From Saprospiraceae bacterium (GTDB lineage: Bacteria; Bacteroidota; Bacteroidia; Chitinophagales; Saprospiraceae): a stretch of DNA of 64,000 nucleotides. The stretch is from the NCBI GenBank assembly GCA_024103195.1, contig JAGFIW010000206.1, positions 26,603-90,602 of the forward strand. The letters are read 5' to 3'. Made by a program: the position numbers and the translations under genes. The notes under the pieces are model-generated. The model made no database searches. It saw nothing but the letters and a program-made list of their open reading frames with translations, and was not told the DNA's origin. Positions 41,621 through 51,819 of this stretch are shown here, piece by piece (the stretch's first letter is position 1; every line of letters begins with the position of its first letter).

Positions 41621-44064
41621 AATCAATGATTATGACTGCCCCTACCCTACCCATTTTGCGCTTTGGTGTTTTTTTGCTCGGCCTTGCCGGTCTGACGGTC
41701 CTGCAGGCCCAGCCTTACGGGTGCCATTATCACGATCACGAGCTGGTCCTGGATGAACCGGATATTCTGCGGATTTCGCAGCAACAGACCTGGGCAGCAC
41801 GCAGCGACAGCGCTGACATATTCCATTACGACATATGGCTCGAAGTACCCAATTCGGGTACGATCATCAAGGCAAGAACCACCCTTCTGTGGGGACCCAA
41901 GATCGAAGGCCTGGATACCCTGACCCTGGACCTGGCCCAACTGACGGTGGATTCCGTCCTTATGGAGGGACAGCCGGTTGATTTTCTGCATGAGGATCCC
42001 TTTCTGAAGGTCATTCTTCCGTCCGATCTTTCACCGGGCGACACCACGTCGGTAACGGTGCATTACCAGGGTCAACCGTTGAGAGATCCGGTGTGGGGTG
42101 GCTTTTATTTTGAATCCGGGTACGCCTATAATTTGGGCATAGGCATCACCAGCAATCCGCCCAATTTCGGCCGGGCATGGTACCCTTGTTTTGACAATTT
42201 TGTCGAGCGAGCCACCTACGACATCCGGGTCCTCACCCGGGGCAACCGGAGAGGATATGCCATCGGAGATTTCGTCGAGGAGATCCTGATCGGAGCAGAC
42301 AGCATTGTCAGGCATTACCGGATGGATCAATTGCTTCCCACCTATTTGACGAACGTGGCGGTAGCCGATTACATGGCCCATCGGGACACCCATATGGGTC
42401 ACTTTGGTCCTGTACCCATCGAGCTGTTGGGCAGGCCTGCGGAATTCAACAACATGATCAAGGCATTTTCGCGCCTCGGAGAAGCGATCGACGCCATTGA
42501 ATCCTGGTACGGACCGTATCCGTGGTCGAGGGTGGGTTATGTCATGAAGACGGACGGGGCCATGGAGAATCCAACCAACACGGCCTTCCCGGTCAATTCC
42601 ATCAATAACAGCAATGGCGATGCGAGGCTGATGGCGCATGAATTGGGGCATCACTGGTGGGGCAACATCACCACTTTGCGTGCCCCCACCGACATGTGGA
42701 TCAAGGAGGGTAATGCCGAATACTGTTCTCATCTGATGGACGAATGGGCTTCAGGGAAGGATGTCTTTCTGCAAACGGTCAAGAGCAACCATCAGGAGGT
42801 TCTGACCCGCGTCCACCAGCAGGATGGTGATTTTCTGCCCTTGTCAGGTATTCCTTTCGAGAACATTTACGGCCGACACACTTACCTGAAAGGCGCGTCC
42901 ATGTTGCACAACATGCGCGGCTATCTGGGCGACAGTCTTTTCAGGGCCGGGCAACAATCCATTCTGGAAAATCACGCCTATCAGGCCATTGATGCCGCCA
43001 CTTACCGCGATCATTTGACCCAGGTCACCGGTGTGGATATGGCTCCCTATTTTGATGCCTGGATTTATGCACCCGGATTTTCCAGCTTTGTCATCCACGA
43101 CTGGAAATCGGCGCCATTCGACACCCTGTACAAGGTATCCCTGACGCTGCGCCAAGGCCTCCGGGCCGCTCCCGAACTGCACAGGGACGTCCCGATTGAA
43201 GTTTCCTTTTACAGCTCGTCCCGGGAGGTTTACCGTTCTGTGGTTCTGGCCTCCGACCTCTACAGCCTGCATGTGATTGATGTGCCTTTCGAGCCGGTGC
43301 ATGTGTCCCTGAACGAGAGAGGGCAACTCAACCTGGCGCGTCTGGACCATCAACGCCTTATTGGTGCCCCGGGCAATTACATCAATCCGTTTGTCCGGTT
43401 CAGGGTCAATGCCCAGGTAGTGACTGATACGGCCTTAGTGAGAATTGACCATCACTGGATAGCACCCGACTCCCTGGAAGGACAGCCCGATCTGCGCATA
43501 TCCGGGACGAATTTCTGGGTGGTTTCGGGAATATTTCCGGATGGATTCCAGGCTCAGGGTCGTCTGACCTATGATGCCAGTACCCAAAATGCATTTCTGG
43601 ATCAGGATATCGCCGGTTTGAACGAGGACAGTCTTGTCCTTCTGTACCGACCATCTCCGCAGTTCCCCTGGGCGGAGCATCCGGATTACAACGTGATCAA
43701 GTTTGCCTCCACGGACGGTGTGGGCGATGTGGTCATCAACGGGCTGGCCCCCGGAGAATATGCCATGGCGCGCGGCCAATATCTGACGGTCGCCCGGCAG
43801 GCGGTTCTGCTCGAGGACCAGGTCAAGGTTTATCCCAATCCGACGGACGGGCCCTGTTTTGTTCAATGGCCGGTCCAAGGCCCTGCTCTCCAACAGGTCA
43901 GGGTATTCGGACCTTTGGGCGGGGAAATTCACAGGAAGCAATGGAATAAGGTCAGCGGTGTGCAGTCGCTGGATTTGCCCAGCCTTCCTGCCGGTGTTTA
44001 TCATCTTTTCTTCGAGTCGGAAGATCCGGGTGTCAGGATTCACCGGACCCTCATCCGGCCCTGA
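41617..44064 (+). CDS. M1 family zinc aminopeptidase with T9SS type A sorting domain
   Basis: 815 residues with a signal peptide (FLLGLAGLTVLQAQ). The N-terminal beta domain is followed by the exopeptidase motif GAMENP and zinc site HELGH (341-345) with the Glu 19 residues later (WIKEGNAEYC), the normal M1 spacing. The C-terminus holds a T9SS type A domain (VKVYPNPTDGPCFVQWP ... AGVYHLFFES). It should cleave N-terminal residues from peptides outside the cell. It is translated with the TerB-like gene through an ATGA overlap. Confidence 0.94.
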   Translation: MKSMIMTAPTLPILRFGVFLLGLAGLTVLQAQPYGCHYHDHELVLDEPDILRISQQQTWAARSDSADIFHYDIWLEVPNSGTIIKARTTLLWGPKIEGLDTLTLDLAQLTVDSVLMEGQPVDFLHEDPFLKVILPSDLSPGDTTSVTVHYQGQPLRDPVWGGFYFESGYAYNLGIGITSNPPNFGRAWYPCFDNFVERATYDIRVLTRGNRRGYAIGDFVEEILIGADSIVRHYRMDQLLPTYLTNVAVADYMAHRDTHMGHFGPVPIELLGRPAEFNNMIKAFSRLGEAIDAIESWYGPYPWSRVGYVMKTDGAMENPTNTAFPVNSINNSNGDARLMAHELGHHWWGNITTLRAPTDMWIKEGNAEYCSHLMDEWASGKDVFLQTVKSNHQEVLTRVHQQDGDFLPLSGIPFENIYGRHTYLKGASMLHNMRGYLGDSLFRAGQQSILENHAYQAIDAATYRDHLTQVTGVDMAPYFDAWIYAPGFSSFVIHDWKSAPFDTLYKVSLTLRQGLRAAPELHRDVPIEVSFYSSSREVYRSVVLASDLYSLHVIDVPFEPVHVSLNERGQLNLARLDHQRLIGAPGNYINPFVRFRVNAQVVTDTALVRIDHHWIAPDSLEGQPDLRISGTNFWVVSGIFPDGFQAQGRLTYDASTQNAFLDQDIAGLNEDSLVLLYRPSPQFPWAEHPDYNVIKFASTDGVGDVVINGLAPGEYAMARGQYLTVARQAVLLEDQVKVYPNPTDGPCFVQWPVQGPALQQVRVFGPLGGEIHRKQWNKVSGVQSLDLPSLPAGVYHLFFESEDPGVRIHRTLIRP

Positions 44065-44125
44065 CCTGCGCAGACTCTTCGGCATGGGGAAGTCGGTCGG
44101 ATGACGCTTGACTACAAGGAGGATT

Positions 44126-44148
44126 GGCCTTATCTTTGCGATAAGGCC
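44126..44148 (+). promoter_or_regulatory. Inverted repeat enclosing the -7 box of the cytochrome c peroxidase gene
   Basis: Eight-base arms GGCCTTAT (44126-44133) and ATAAGGCC (44141-44148) are separated by 7 bases. The -7 box TATCTTTG (44131-44138) starts inside the left arm. The start codon is at 44169. The symmetry suggests an operator for a dimeric regulator; a hairpin in RNA is less likely because the predicted transcript would begin inside the repeat. Confidence 0.6.
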
Positions 44149-44168
44149 TGTAACGTGCCTGCTTCCCG

Positions 44169-45497
44169 ATGCGTATTTTACTGACCCTCCTTTGTCTTGC
44201 CGGGTTGTTGTCCTGTCAGAAGGAATCAACCGGCCAACTGGACCGCGATTTGGAAAATGCCCTGTACCAGGCGTCCGGCGGTTTGGGGTTGTCCTTCTTC
44301 CAACTGCCCCGGTCGGATGAATTCCAAAAGATTCCGCAGGATCCGAAAAACCCATTAACGGCCGAGAAGGTCCAACTGGGCAAATTCCTTTTTCACGAAT
44401 CAGCATTGGGGTTGGCACCCCGCAATCCGATCTCGGCCGGCATGTATTCTTGTGCTTCCTGCCATTTTGCGTCGGCAGGATTTCAGGCTTGCAAGGTACA
44501 GGGCGTCGGCGAAGGCGGATTGGGATTCGGCATCAATGGCGAATCGAGATGGCTGCACCCTTCCTATCCGTTGGCGGATATTGATGTACAGCCGATCAGG
44601 TCGCCCTCTGCCATGCATGTGGCCTATCAGACCAATATTTTGTGGAATGGACAATTCGGGGCCACGCATGTCAATGAAGGCACCGAGACGGCCTGGGAGT
44701 ACGGTACACCCAAAGCGACCAATCACCTGGGCTACCAGGGCGCAGAAACGCAGGCTATCGCCGGGATGGGCGTACACCGATTGGCGATAGACAAGGCCTG
44801 GGCCGATCAATACGGATATACCACCTTATTCCGCGCCGCTTTCCCGGGAGTCCCGGACGACGAACTTTTTACGGCGGAGTATGCCGGATTGGCCATTGCC
44901 GCTTTTGAAAGGACCCTGATGGCGGACCGGGCGCCTTTCCAGCTCTGGTTGCAAGGCAATCACAGCGCCATGACCGAGAAGGAGAAGAGGGGAGCACTGG
45001 TTTTTTTCCGTGATGCCAACTGCAAGACCTGCCACAGTGGTCCGGCCTTGAACAGCATGACGTTCCACGCGCTGGGCATGAAGGACCTTTTCCAAACAGG
45101 TGCCGGGATCAATGCTTCGGCCCAAAGTCCCGAAAACCTCGGAAGAGGTGGGTTTACCAAGCGTCCTGAGGATATGTATGCTTTCAAAGTGCCGCAATTG
45201 TACAATCTCAAAGACAGCCCGGTTTACGGCCATGGCGGCAGTTTTGTCACGTTGCGGGATGTAGTGGCCTACAAAAACCAGGGTATCAAAGAGAACCCAC
45301 TGGTTCCCGATGACATGTTGTCCCCCCATTTCACCCCGCAGGGTCTGACTACTGCGCAAATAGATGACCTCACCCATTTTCTGACCTTTTCCCTCAGGGA
45401 TCCCTACCTGAGCCGGTACCAGCCTACTTCCGTTCATTCCGGCTCCTGTATTCCCAACAATGATCCCTTGTCCAAACTGGATCTGAATTGCCAATGA
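44169..45497 (+). CDS. Di-haem cytochrome c peroxidase (CcpA/MauG family) lipoprotein
   Basis: 442 residues with a lipobox (LAGLLSC, Cys17), so anchored in the periplasm or outer membrane. Two haem c sites are present: CASCH (95-99) and CKTCH (285-289). It has the family layout KVQLGKFLFHES early on and FKVPQLYNLKDSPVYGHGGSFVTLRDVVAYKN before the end, where a distal Met/His ligand would be. It reduces hydrogen peroxide with electrons from cytochrome c, or belongs to MauG-like oxidases. Its promoter lies in an inverted repeat. Confidence 0.92.
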   Translation: MRILLTLLCLAGLLSCQKESTGQLDRDLENALYQASGGLGLSFFQLPRSDEFQKIPQDPKNPLTAEKVQLGKFLFHESALGLAPRNPISAGMYSCASCHFASAGFQACKVQGVGEGGLGFGINGESRWLHPSYPLADIDVQPIRSPSAMHVAYQTNILWNGQFGATHVNEGTETAWEYGTPKATNHLGYQGAETQAIAGMGVHRLAIDKAWADQYGYTTLFRAAFPGVPDDELFTAEYAGLAIAAFERTLMADRAPFQLWLQGNHSAMTEKEKRGALVFFRDANCKTCHSGPALNSMTFHALGMKDLFQTGAGINASAQSPENLGRGGFTKRPEDMYAFKVPQLYNLKDSPVYGHGGSFVTLRDVVAYKNQGIKENPLVPDDMLSPHFTPQGLTTAQIDDLTHFLTFSLRDPYLSRYQPTSVHSGSCIPNNDPLSKLDLNCQ

Positions 45498-45592
45498 TTC
45501 CGGCTTCCCGACGGATTCGCCCTGTTTTTCTGTGACCGGCTGACGAGTATATTCCGGTGAGTGTGTACATTTATCCACGAAGAAGGATAAGT

Positions 45593-48505
45593 ATGCGCCT
45601 TACCTCAGTGATCATCATTTCTGTATTGGCGGGCTTCCTCCTGCCTGTCCAAGCCCAGCAATCTGTTTCCGGTCAGGTCCGGAGTGCCCTGGACGGAGAA
45701 CCCCTGATCGGTGCCAGTATTGTCATCAAAGGGACGACGGAAGGAGCAACAACGGATTTCGACGGCCATTTTTCGTTGACGGTGCCGATATTTCCCGTTG
45801 ATCTGCAGATCTCCTACATCGGATTTGAACCCCTGGATCTCAGGGTGGAGGCGGCAACCCGGGATTTGAAAATCGAACTGCAGGAGGCCGGCATCATGTT
45901 GGAATCTGTCCAGGTCCGCGGTCACCGGATTACGGACAAACAGAAGGAATCGGCGCTCACGGTAGAGGCTCTCGACCTTCTGGCCATCAAAGAGACCCCT
46001 TCCGACAATTTTTATGACGGATTGGGCGCGCTGAAAGGTGTGGATCTGACGGCCGCGAGTTTGGGGTTTAAGGTGGTGAACATGCGGGGATTCAACAGTA
46101 CAAGTCCGGTACGCTCCCTTCAGATCATCGACGGCGTGGACAACCAGGCTCCCGGGCTCAACTTTTCCCTCGGCAATTTCCTGGGATCATCCGAATTGGA
46201 TGTGAAGAGAGTGGAACTTATCGCGGGTGCCAGCGGACCATTTTTCGGACCCAATGCCTTCAACGGGGTGATCAGTATGGAGACCAAGAGCCCGTTCTTT
46301 TTCGAAGGTCTTAGTGCTCAGGTCAAGGCGGGAGAAAGACAATTGTTCGAATCGGCGATTCGGTGGGCACAGGTATTCAAAAACAAGAACGGGCATCCAT
46401 GGGCAGGATACAAGCTCAATTTTTTCTATCTCAAGGCCTATGATTGGGTGGCCGATAATGACAACCCTGTGGACGGTTCTCCGGACAACCGGTCCAATCC
46501 CGGCGGGTATGACAAGGTGAATTCCTATGGTGACGAGTACCGCGCATTCATGGATTACAGTGGCGAGTCGCCCTGGATCAATTTTTCATCGCTCGGTACA
46601 TTTTATCGCAAAGGGTATGATGAGGAGGATCTCGTGGATTACAATACCCGCAATCTGAAGGCCAATGCCGCTCTCCATTTCCGACTGCAGCCATCCCGGG
46701 GCTTTGATTCTCCGGAGTTGATTGTCTCGAGCAGTTTTGGGTCAGGTACTACGGTTTATCAGGGTGACAACCGCTTCAGCCTGCGCAACATCCTCTTCTT
46801 TCAAAACCGGATCGAACTCCAGCAGAAGGACCGGTATTTCATACGCGCTTACGCCACGCACGAGGATGCCGGAGATTCCTATGATCCTTATTTCACGGCG
46901 CTACGGCTACAGGAATCCGCCAAGTCGGATGTGGCTTTCCGCGATGATTACCGGAATTACTGGACCAGTGTGGGGAAGTTTTTCGACCGTATGACCAACC
47001 AATACGGATATCCCAAACTGGAATACGACCCGATGACGGGGACTTTCAATTTTGATTATGACGCGGAGGCCCAGTGGTATCTGGACTACGCGGATACCCT
47101 GGTCGCCTGGCATGCACTTGCCCAGGCGTATGCCAACCAAAAATCCACATTGCCGGGTGTCCAGTCAGAGCCCTTCTACGAACCCGGCACTCCCCGATTT
47201 CAGGAAGAATTTGACCGGATTCGCCGTACGAAATCAGGTGAATCCGGAGGGACCCGGTTTTTCGACAAGTCCGCCCTTTATCACATCCACGGCCAATACC
47301 ACATTCCGTCCTCCTGGCTCGACCGGTTTGTGGTCGGGGGCAACTACCGTTTGTACCGACCTAATTCCGAAGGCACCATATTCAGTGACACCCTGGTCCA
47401 TGAAAGGAATGACCAGGGCGAGATCGTGAGGTCTTCATATCGCCGGATTTCCAATCAGGAGTTCGGGATCTATGCCGGTATGGAAAAGAAGTTTTTCGAC
47501 CGCCTGACCGGCGCCTTTACCATCCGGACGGACAAGAACGAGAATTTCGACTGGCTCTTCACACCGGCCATATCGGCGGTGTACAATCCCGCCCGTGACC
47601 AGTACATCCGGTTATCTTTCAGTTCGGCAGTCCGCAACCCCACGTTGTCCGATCAATATCTGAGGCTGGATGTGGGACCCGCCCTCCTTGTCGGCAATCT
47701 TCAAGGCTTTGACAGTCTGATCACGATTGAATCCTTCCGGGAAGCCATCAACAACGCCAATTCCATCCAGGTAGACAAGTTCGTGTATTTCAATGCGCCT
47801 CCCATCCGGCCTGAAAAGGTGAAAACGTTTGAAGTGGGGTACCGGACTACCTGGTGGGAAAAGGTATATCTGGATATCGGGTACTATTTCAATATCTACG
47901 ATGATTTTATCGGCTACAATCTTGGACTGACGGTCCCGGTGACGAATGGGCAGGTGAGCCTGAATCAACTGCAGGTTTACAGGGTTTCGGCCAATTCGAC
48001 CAATCAGGTACAGACCCACGGGTTCAATGCCGGCGTGAATGTGTACCTGGGGAACAACTACATGGCTTCCGGCAACTACAACTGGAACCGTTTGCTCAAA
48101 ACAGAAGCCTCCGACCCCATCATACCGGCATTCAATACGCCCGAACACAAATTCAATCTAGGATTCAGTGCGCGCGATCTCCGGCTTACGCGCAGTTTAC
48201 TGACCGGTTACAGCCTCAATTACAAATGGATCGAGGGGTTTGTCTTTGAGGGATCGCCCCAGTTTACCGGGTTTGTACCCACCTATGACATGGTGGATGT
48301 CCAGTGGAATGTGCGGCATCCCCGATGGGGCACTACCTTGAAGATCGGCGCTTCCAATTTATTTGGATTCACACCCCTGAACGAGCCAAATCCGGAAGGC
48401 AAAGGGGTCCTGGAACGGATGTTCGACAACCGCAATTTCCAAACGTACGGGGGGCCGCGGATCGGGCGATTGGGATATATTTCGTTTCTTTATGAATTAA
48501 ATTAA
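45593..48505 (+). CDS. TonB-dependent receptor with carboxypeptidase-like regulatory domain
   Basis: 970 residues from the ATG at 45593 (MRLTSVIIISVLAGFLLPVQAQ signal); 45557 is less likely. After the signal come a CarboxypepD_reg-like beta-sandwich (VSGQVRSALDGEPLIGASIVIKGTTEGATTDFDGHFSL), a plug domain (GALKGVDLTAASLGFKVVNMRGFNSTSPVRSLQIIDGVDNQAPG) and a 22-strand barrel ending in YISFLYELN. It transports a ligand across the outer membrane with TonB energy. There is no SusD-like partner, so it is not a classic SusC. It is followed 25 bases later by a T9SS hydrolase-fold protein, so its substrate may relate to that pair. Confidence 0.93.
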   Translation: MRLTSVIIISVLAGFLLPVQAQQSVSGQVRSALDGEPLIGASIVIKGTTEGATTDFDGHFSLTVPIFPVDLQISYIGFEPLDLRVEAATRDLKIELQEAGIMLESVQVRGHRITDKQKESALTVEALDLLAIKETPSDNFYDGLGALKGVDLTAASLGFKVVNMRGFNSTSPVRSLQIIDGVDNQAPGLNFSLGNFLGSSELDVKRVELIAGASGPFFGPNAFNGVISMETKSPFFFEGLSAQVKAGERQLFESAIRWAQVFKNKNGHPWAGYKLNFFYLKAYDWVADNDNPVDGSPDNRSNPGGYDKVNSYGDEYRAFMDYSGESPWINFSSLGTFYRKGYDEEDLVDYNTRNLKANAALHFRLQPSRGFDSPELIVSSSFGSGTTVYQGDNRFSLRNILFFQNRIELQQKDRYFIRAYATHEDAGDSYDPYFTALRLQESAKSDVAFRDDYRNYWTSVGKFFDRMTNQYGYPKLEYDPMTGTFNFDYDAEAQWYLDYADTLVAWHALAQAYANQKSTLPGVQSEPFYEPGTPRFQEEFDRIRRTKSGESGGTRFFDKSALYHIHGQYHIPSSWLDRFVVGGNYRLYRPNSEGTIFSDTLVHERNDQGEIVRSSYRRISNQEFGIYAGMEKKFFDRLTGAFTIRTDKNENFDWLFTPAISAVYNPARDQYIRLSFSSAVRNPTLSDQYLRLDVGPALLVGNLQGFDSLITIESFREAINNANSIQVDKFVYFNAPPIRPEKVKTFEVGYRTTWWEKVYLDIGYYFNIYDDFIGYNLGLTVPVTNGQVSLNQLQVYRVSANSTNQVQTHGFNAGVNVYLGNNYMASGNYNWNRLLKTEASDPIIPAFNTPEHKFNLGFSARDLRLTRSLLTGYSLNYKWIEGFVFEGSPQFTGFVPTYDMVDVQWNVRHPRWGTTLKIGASNLFGFTPLNEPNPEGKGVLERMFDNRNFQTYGGPRIGRLGYISFLYELN

Positions 48506-48530
48506 CTTCTCACTCATCAAACCCAACATC

Positions 48531-50126
48531 ATGCGAAAAATTTACTCTTTCATCTCCCTTCTGGCGTTCCCTTTGCTGGTCATGGGGCAGACGCGCTATC
48601 TGGAGGAGGTTTTTCCGTCGGTGACTACAGAGGCGGACATCACCTATGGCGTCAATGCCACGGTATTGTACTATACTGTGCTGAATCAAGCCATTCCGGA
48701 AGCCCTGAAACTGGACATTTACCAGCCTGAAGGCGATACGGAGACTGCCCGGCCGCTGATCCTTTATTTCCACACCGGTAATTTCCTGCCTTTCCGCAAC
48801 CCTCAGAATCCCAACGAACTCGGATTCAACGGTTCTTGCGGAGGTGAGCGGTCTGACAGCTCGGTGGTGGAGATCTGCACCCGTCTGGCCAAGATGGGTT
48901 ATGTGGTGGCCGCCGTCACCTATCGCCTGGGTTGGAATCCGTTGGCCCCCAGCGAGGTACTGCGCCGCTACGGCATCATCAACGCTGCCTACCGGGGCAT
49001 TCAGGATGCCCGGACCGCCATCCGGTTCTTCCGCAAAAGCGTCGCTGAAGCCAGCAATCCTTACGGGATCGATCCGGACAAAATCGTTGTCTGGGGTCAG
49101 GGGACAGGAGGTTATCTGGCGTTGACCATGGGTGGTCTGGACAGCTATCTCAAGATACCTTTGGCTTCCGAGGGCAAGTTTATCTGGGATCACGACAACG
49201 ACCCCGGCACTCCACCCATTCCCATGGTCATCGAGGGTATCAACGGCAACATTGAGGGTACATCCGTAGGGATCAACCCGGCAGATGGCGATACCCTGTG
49301 TTATCCGAACCACGTGGGTTATTCATCGGACTTTGCCCTGGCCGTAAACACCGGAGGAGCCGCCGCTGACAGCGCCTGGGTGGACCCGGGTCAACCACCG
49401 CTCATCTCCTATGCCGTACCCAATGACAACTTCGCTCCTTACGGGGAAGGGATCGTCAATGTACCCGGCACCAATCTGCAAGTCATCAAAGCCCAGGGAA
49501 GCTACATCATCAACGGATTGTCCGAAGCAAACGGCAACAATGACGCCTATCTGAACACGGGTCTCGACCTGGCCTTCAGTGCCGAGCAGGCGGTTGCCTT
49601 CTCCAATTCTCCGGCCGAATTCCAGACCCCGGTGAATGGACTGTATCCTTTTGTTGTCGAAGATGATCCGGATACATCCCTGATGGGTATTCCCTGGACC
49701 GTGGCTCCATGGGAGTGGACCAGTTTTGTGCCCACCAATCCGCTCTCGAAGTGCAATAATGATGGCAACATTGCCCGGGCTTATATCGACACCATCATCG
49801 GCTTTTATGCGCCTCGCGGTTGCTTTGCCCTCGGCCTCACGTCGTGTATCGAACACCTCACCGGCATCGAGGTGATCCCCAACGAGCAGGTGGCGCTGCA
49901 GGTGTTCCCCAATCCTGCCACATCCTTTGTCCAGATCCGCAGTGAAGCCGGCGCTCCCATCCGGGAAGTGCAGGTGTACGACGAATTGGGACGGGTTGTC
50001 CGGGTTGTACAAGGTACCAACAGTTCTGTGATGACGTTGGAGCGCAACGGATTGGCTACCGGCCGATATGTGGCGTTGATCCGGTTTGACGAAGGTGCGG
50101 TCGTGCAGAAAATCATATTTGATTGA
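48531..50126 (+). CDS. Secreted alpha/beta-hydrolase-fold protein with T9SS type A domain, nucleophile Ser replaced
   Basis: 531 residues with a signal peptide (FPLLVMGQ). The hydrolase core resembles carboxylesterases: LKLDIYQPEGDTETARPLILYFHTGNF (oxyanion strand), AAVTYRLGWNPL, GIQDARTAIRFFRK, and the nucleophile elbow VVWGQGTGGYLAL. In active relatives the elbow is GxSxGG; here Ser is Gly, so classical esterase activity is doubtful. The C-terminus is a T9SS type A domain (LQVFPNPATSFVQI). It sits 25 bases downstream of the TonB receptor gene, probably in one operon, and ends at a strong terminator. A paralogue follows. Confidence 0.88.
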   Translation: MRKIYSFISLLAFPLLVMGQTRYLEEVFPSVTTEADITYGVNATVLYYTVLNQAIPEALKLDIYQPEGDTETARPLILYFHTGNFLPFRNPQNPNELGFNGSCGGERSDSSVVEICTRLAKMGYVVAAVTYRLGWNPLAPSEVLRRYGIINAAYRGIQDARTAIRFFRKSVAEASNPYGIDPDKIVVWGQGTGGYLALTMGGLDSYLKIPLASEGKFIWDHDNDPGTPPIPMVIEGINGNIEGTSVGINPADGDTLCYPNHVGYSSDFALAVNTGGAAADSAWVDPGQPPLISYAVPNDNFAPYGEGIVNVPGTNLQVIKAQGSYIINGLSEANGNNDAYLNTGLDLAFSAEQAVAFSNSPAEFQTPVNGLYPFVVEDDPDTSLMGIPWTVAPWEWTSFVPTNPLSKCNNDGNIARAYIDTIIGFYAPRGCFALGLTSCIEHLTGIEVIPNEQVALQVFPNPATSFVQIRSEAGAPIREVQVYDELGRVVRVVQGTNSSVMTLERNGLATGRYVALIRFDEGAVVQKIIFD

Positions 50127-50142
50127 CGATTAGACCTTCCAC

Positions 50143-50176
50143 AAAAAAAGGGACGCCTTTCGGCGTCCCTTTTTTG
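50143..50176 (+). terminator. Intrinsic terminator after the first hydrolase-fold gene
   Basis: Stem GGGACGCC/GGCGTCCC with a TTTC loop, flanked by A7 and T6 runs. Strong and symmetrical. A close copy follows the next gene, inside the duplicated 3' region. Confidence 0.9.
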
Positions 50177-50208
50177 TTTAATTTTAACCCGTCTCAACCC
50201 CAACAAAC

Positions 50209-51819
50209 ATGCGGATCTTAGACTTTCCAATTCTTGTACTGGTGGGCAGTATTTTATCATTGCTTAATTTCAATCCTGTTTGTCAAGGTCAGACCCGATT
50301 TCTGGAAAGGCTCTTTCCAGAAACAAAAGTGGATACCGGAATAACATATGGAACCAATGCGTCCCCTTACGTATTTTCCTACCCCGCTCTGGGGTTTGTT
50401 CCTGAAGAACTTCGGCTGGACCTTTATCAGCCGTTAGATGACACGATGACCTTGAGACCACTGGTCATATATGTGCACACAGGCAACTTACTGCCGTTTA
50501 AAAATCCTGCAATCCCTCAGGAATATGGTTTTAATGGAACTTGTGGTGGAGAAAGGTCGGACAGCAGTGGGGTTGAAATCTGTTCGCGTCTGGCTCAAAT
50601 GGGATATGTAACCGCATCCATAGATTATCGTTTGGGGTGGAATCCTTTAGCTCCTTCAGATATACTCCGGCGGCTTGAACTTTTACGTGCATGTTACAAG
50701 GGGATGCAGGATATTCGGACCGCTGTTCGATTTTTTCGGAAAACCGCCATGGTGGATAATAACCCATACCGAATAGACACAAATCGAATAGTTATTTGGG
50801 GTGAAGGAACGGGAGCAACCTTAGCGCTTGCAGCCGCCAGTCTGGATGAATGGTCCAAAATTCCGAATGCTTCGGATGGAAAATTCCTTTGGGATCACGA
50901 CCAAAACAGCATGACCTCAGAAATAACCATGGTGGACACCTTGGAATTTGGTGATATCCATGCCACTTCTGTCGGTTTGCATCCTGAGACACAGGATACG
51001 ACTTGCTATCCCAATCATACCGGGTTTTCTTCCTCCTTCCATTTGGTCGTCAATATGAGTGGGGCTTCATTAGATACAGCCTGGATGGATCCCGGGCAAC
51101 CTCCGATTTTGTCCTTTGCAGTACCGAATGACATTCATATACCATATGGTGAATCAAACTTTTCAGTTCCTCATTTACAAATTGTAAAAATGCAGGGTAG
51201 CTATATTATTCAACATTTCTCCCAGGAACTGGGGCTTCAGACACCATTCGATGATCCAGGTGTGTCCTTGGCCTTAGAACAAGAACAATCCACCGCTTTT
51301 GTCCATTCTCCTGCGGGATTCCAGGAATCTGCCATTGGACTATATCCATTCAACGTAGCAGATGCGCCTAACCAACCAGGCATTCCCCTAACCAGCGCCC
51401 CATGGGAGTGGACCAGTTTTGTGCCCATCAATTCGCTTGTCAAGTGCAACAATGATGGCAACATTGCCCGGGCTTATATCGACACGATCATCGGTTTTTA
51501 TGCGCCTCGCGGCTGCTTTGCCCTCGGCCTGACGTCGTGTATCGAACACCTCACCGGTATCGAGGTGATCCCCAACGAGCAGGTGGCCCTGCAGGTGTTC
51601 CCCAATCCTGCCACATCCTTTGTCCAGATCCGCAGTGAAGCAGGCGCTCCCATCCGGGAAGTGCAGGTGTACGACGAATTGGGACGGGTTGTCCGGGTCG
51701 TTCCATGGACCAACAGTTCCGTGATGACGTTGGAGCGCAACGGATTGGCTACCGGCCGATATGTAGCGTTGATCCGGTTTGACGAAGGTGCGGTCGTGCA
51801 GAAGATCATATTTGATTGA
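50209..51819 (+). CDS. Paralogous secreted alpha/beta-hydrolase-fold protein with T9SS type A domain
   Basis: 536 residues, homologous along its length to the protein encoded at 48531-50126. The N-terminal ~395 residues have clearly diverged, and their codons are more A/T-rich than those of the neighbours. The last ~140 residues differ from the neighbour at only about five positions. The elbow reads VIWGEGTGATLAL, again Gly in place of the nucleophile Ser. Signal peptide: LSLLNFNPVCQG. T9SS type A domain: LQVFPNPATSFVQI. The 3' third looks like a recent gene conversion from the neighbouring copy, the 5' part like an older or foreign copy. It has its own terminator. Confidence 0.88.
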   Translation: MRILDFPILVLVGSILSLLNFNPVCQGQTRFLERLFPETKVDTGITYGTNASPYVFSYPALGFVPEELRLDLYQPLDDTMTLRPLVIYVHTGNLLPFKNPAIPQEYGFNGTCGGERSDSSGVEICSRLAQMGYVTASIDYRLGWNPLAPSDILRRLELLRACYKGMQDIRTAVRFFRKTAMVDNNPYRIDTNRIVIWGEGTGATLALAAASLDEWSKIPNASDGKFLWDHDQNSMTSEITMVDTLEFGDIHATSVGLHPETQDTTCYPNHTGFSSSFHLVVNMSGASLDTAWMDPGQPPILSFAVPNDIHIPYGESNFSVPHLQIVKMQGSYIIQHFSQELGLQTPFDDPGVSLALEQEQSTAFVHSPAGFQESAIGLYPFNVADAPNQPGIPLTSAPWEWTSFVPINSLVKCNNDGNIARAYIDTIIGFYAPRGCFALGLTSCIEHLTGIEVIPNEQVALQVFPNPATSFVQIRSEAGAPIREVQVYDELGRVVRVVPWTNSSVMTLERNGLATGRYVALIRFDEGAVVQKIIFD

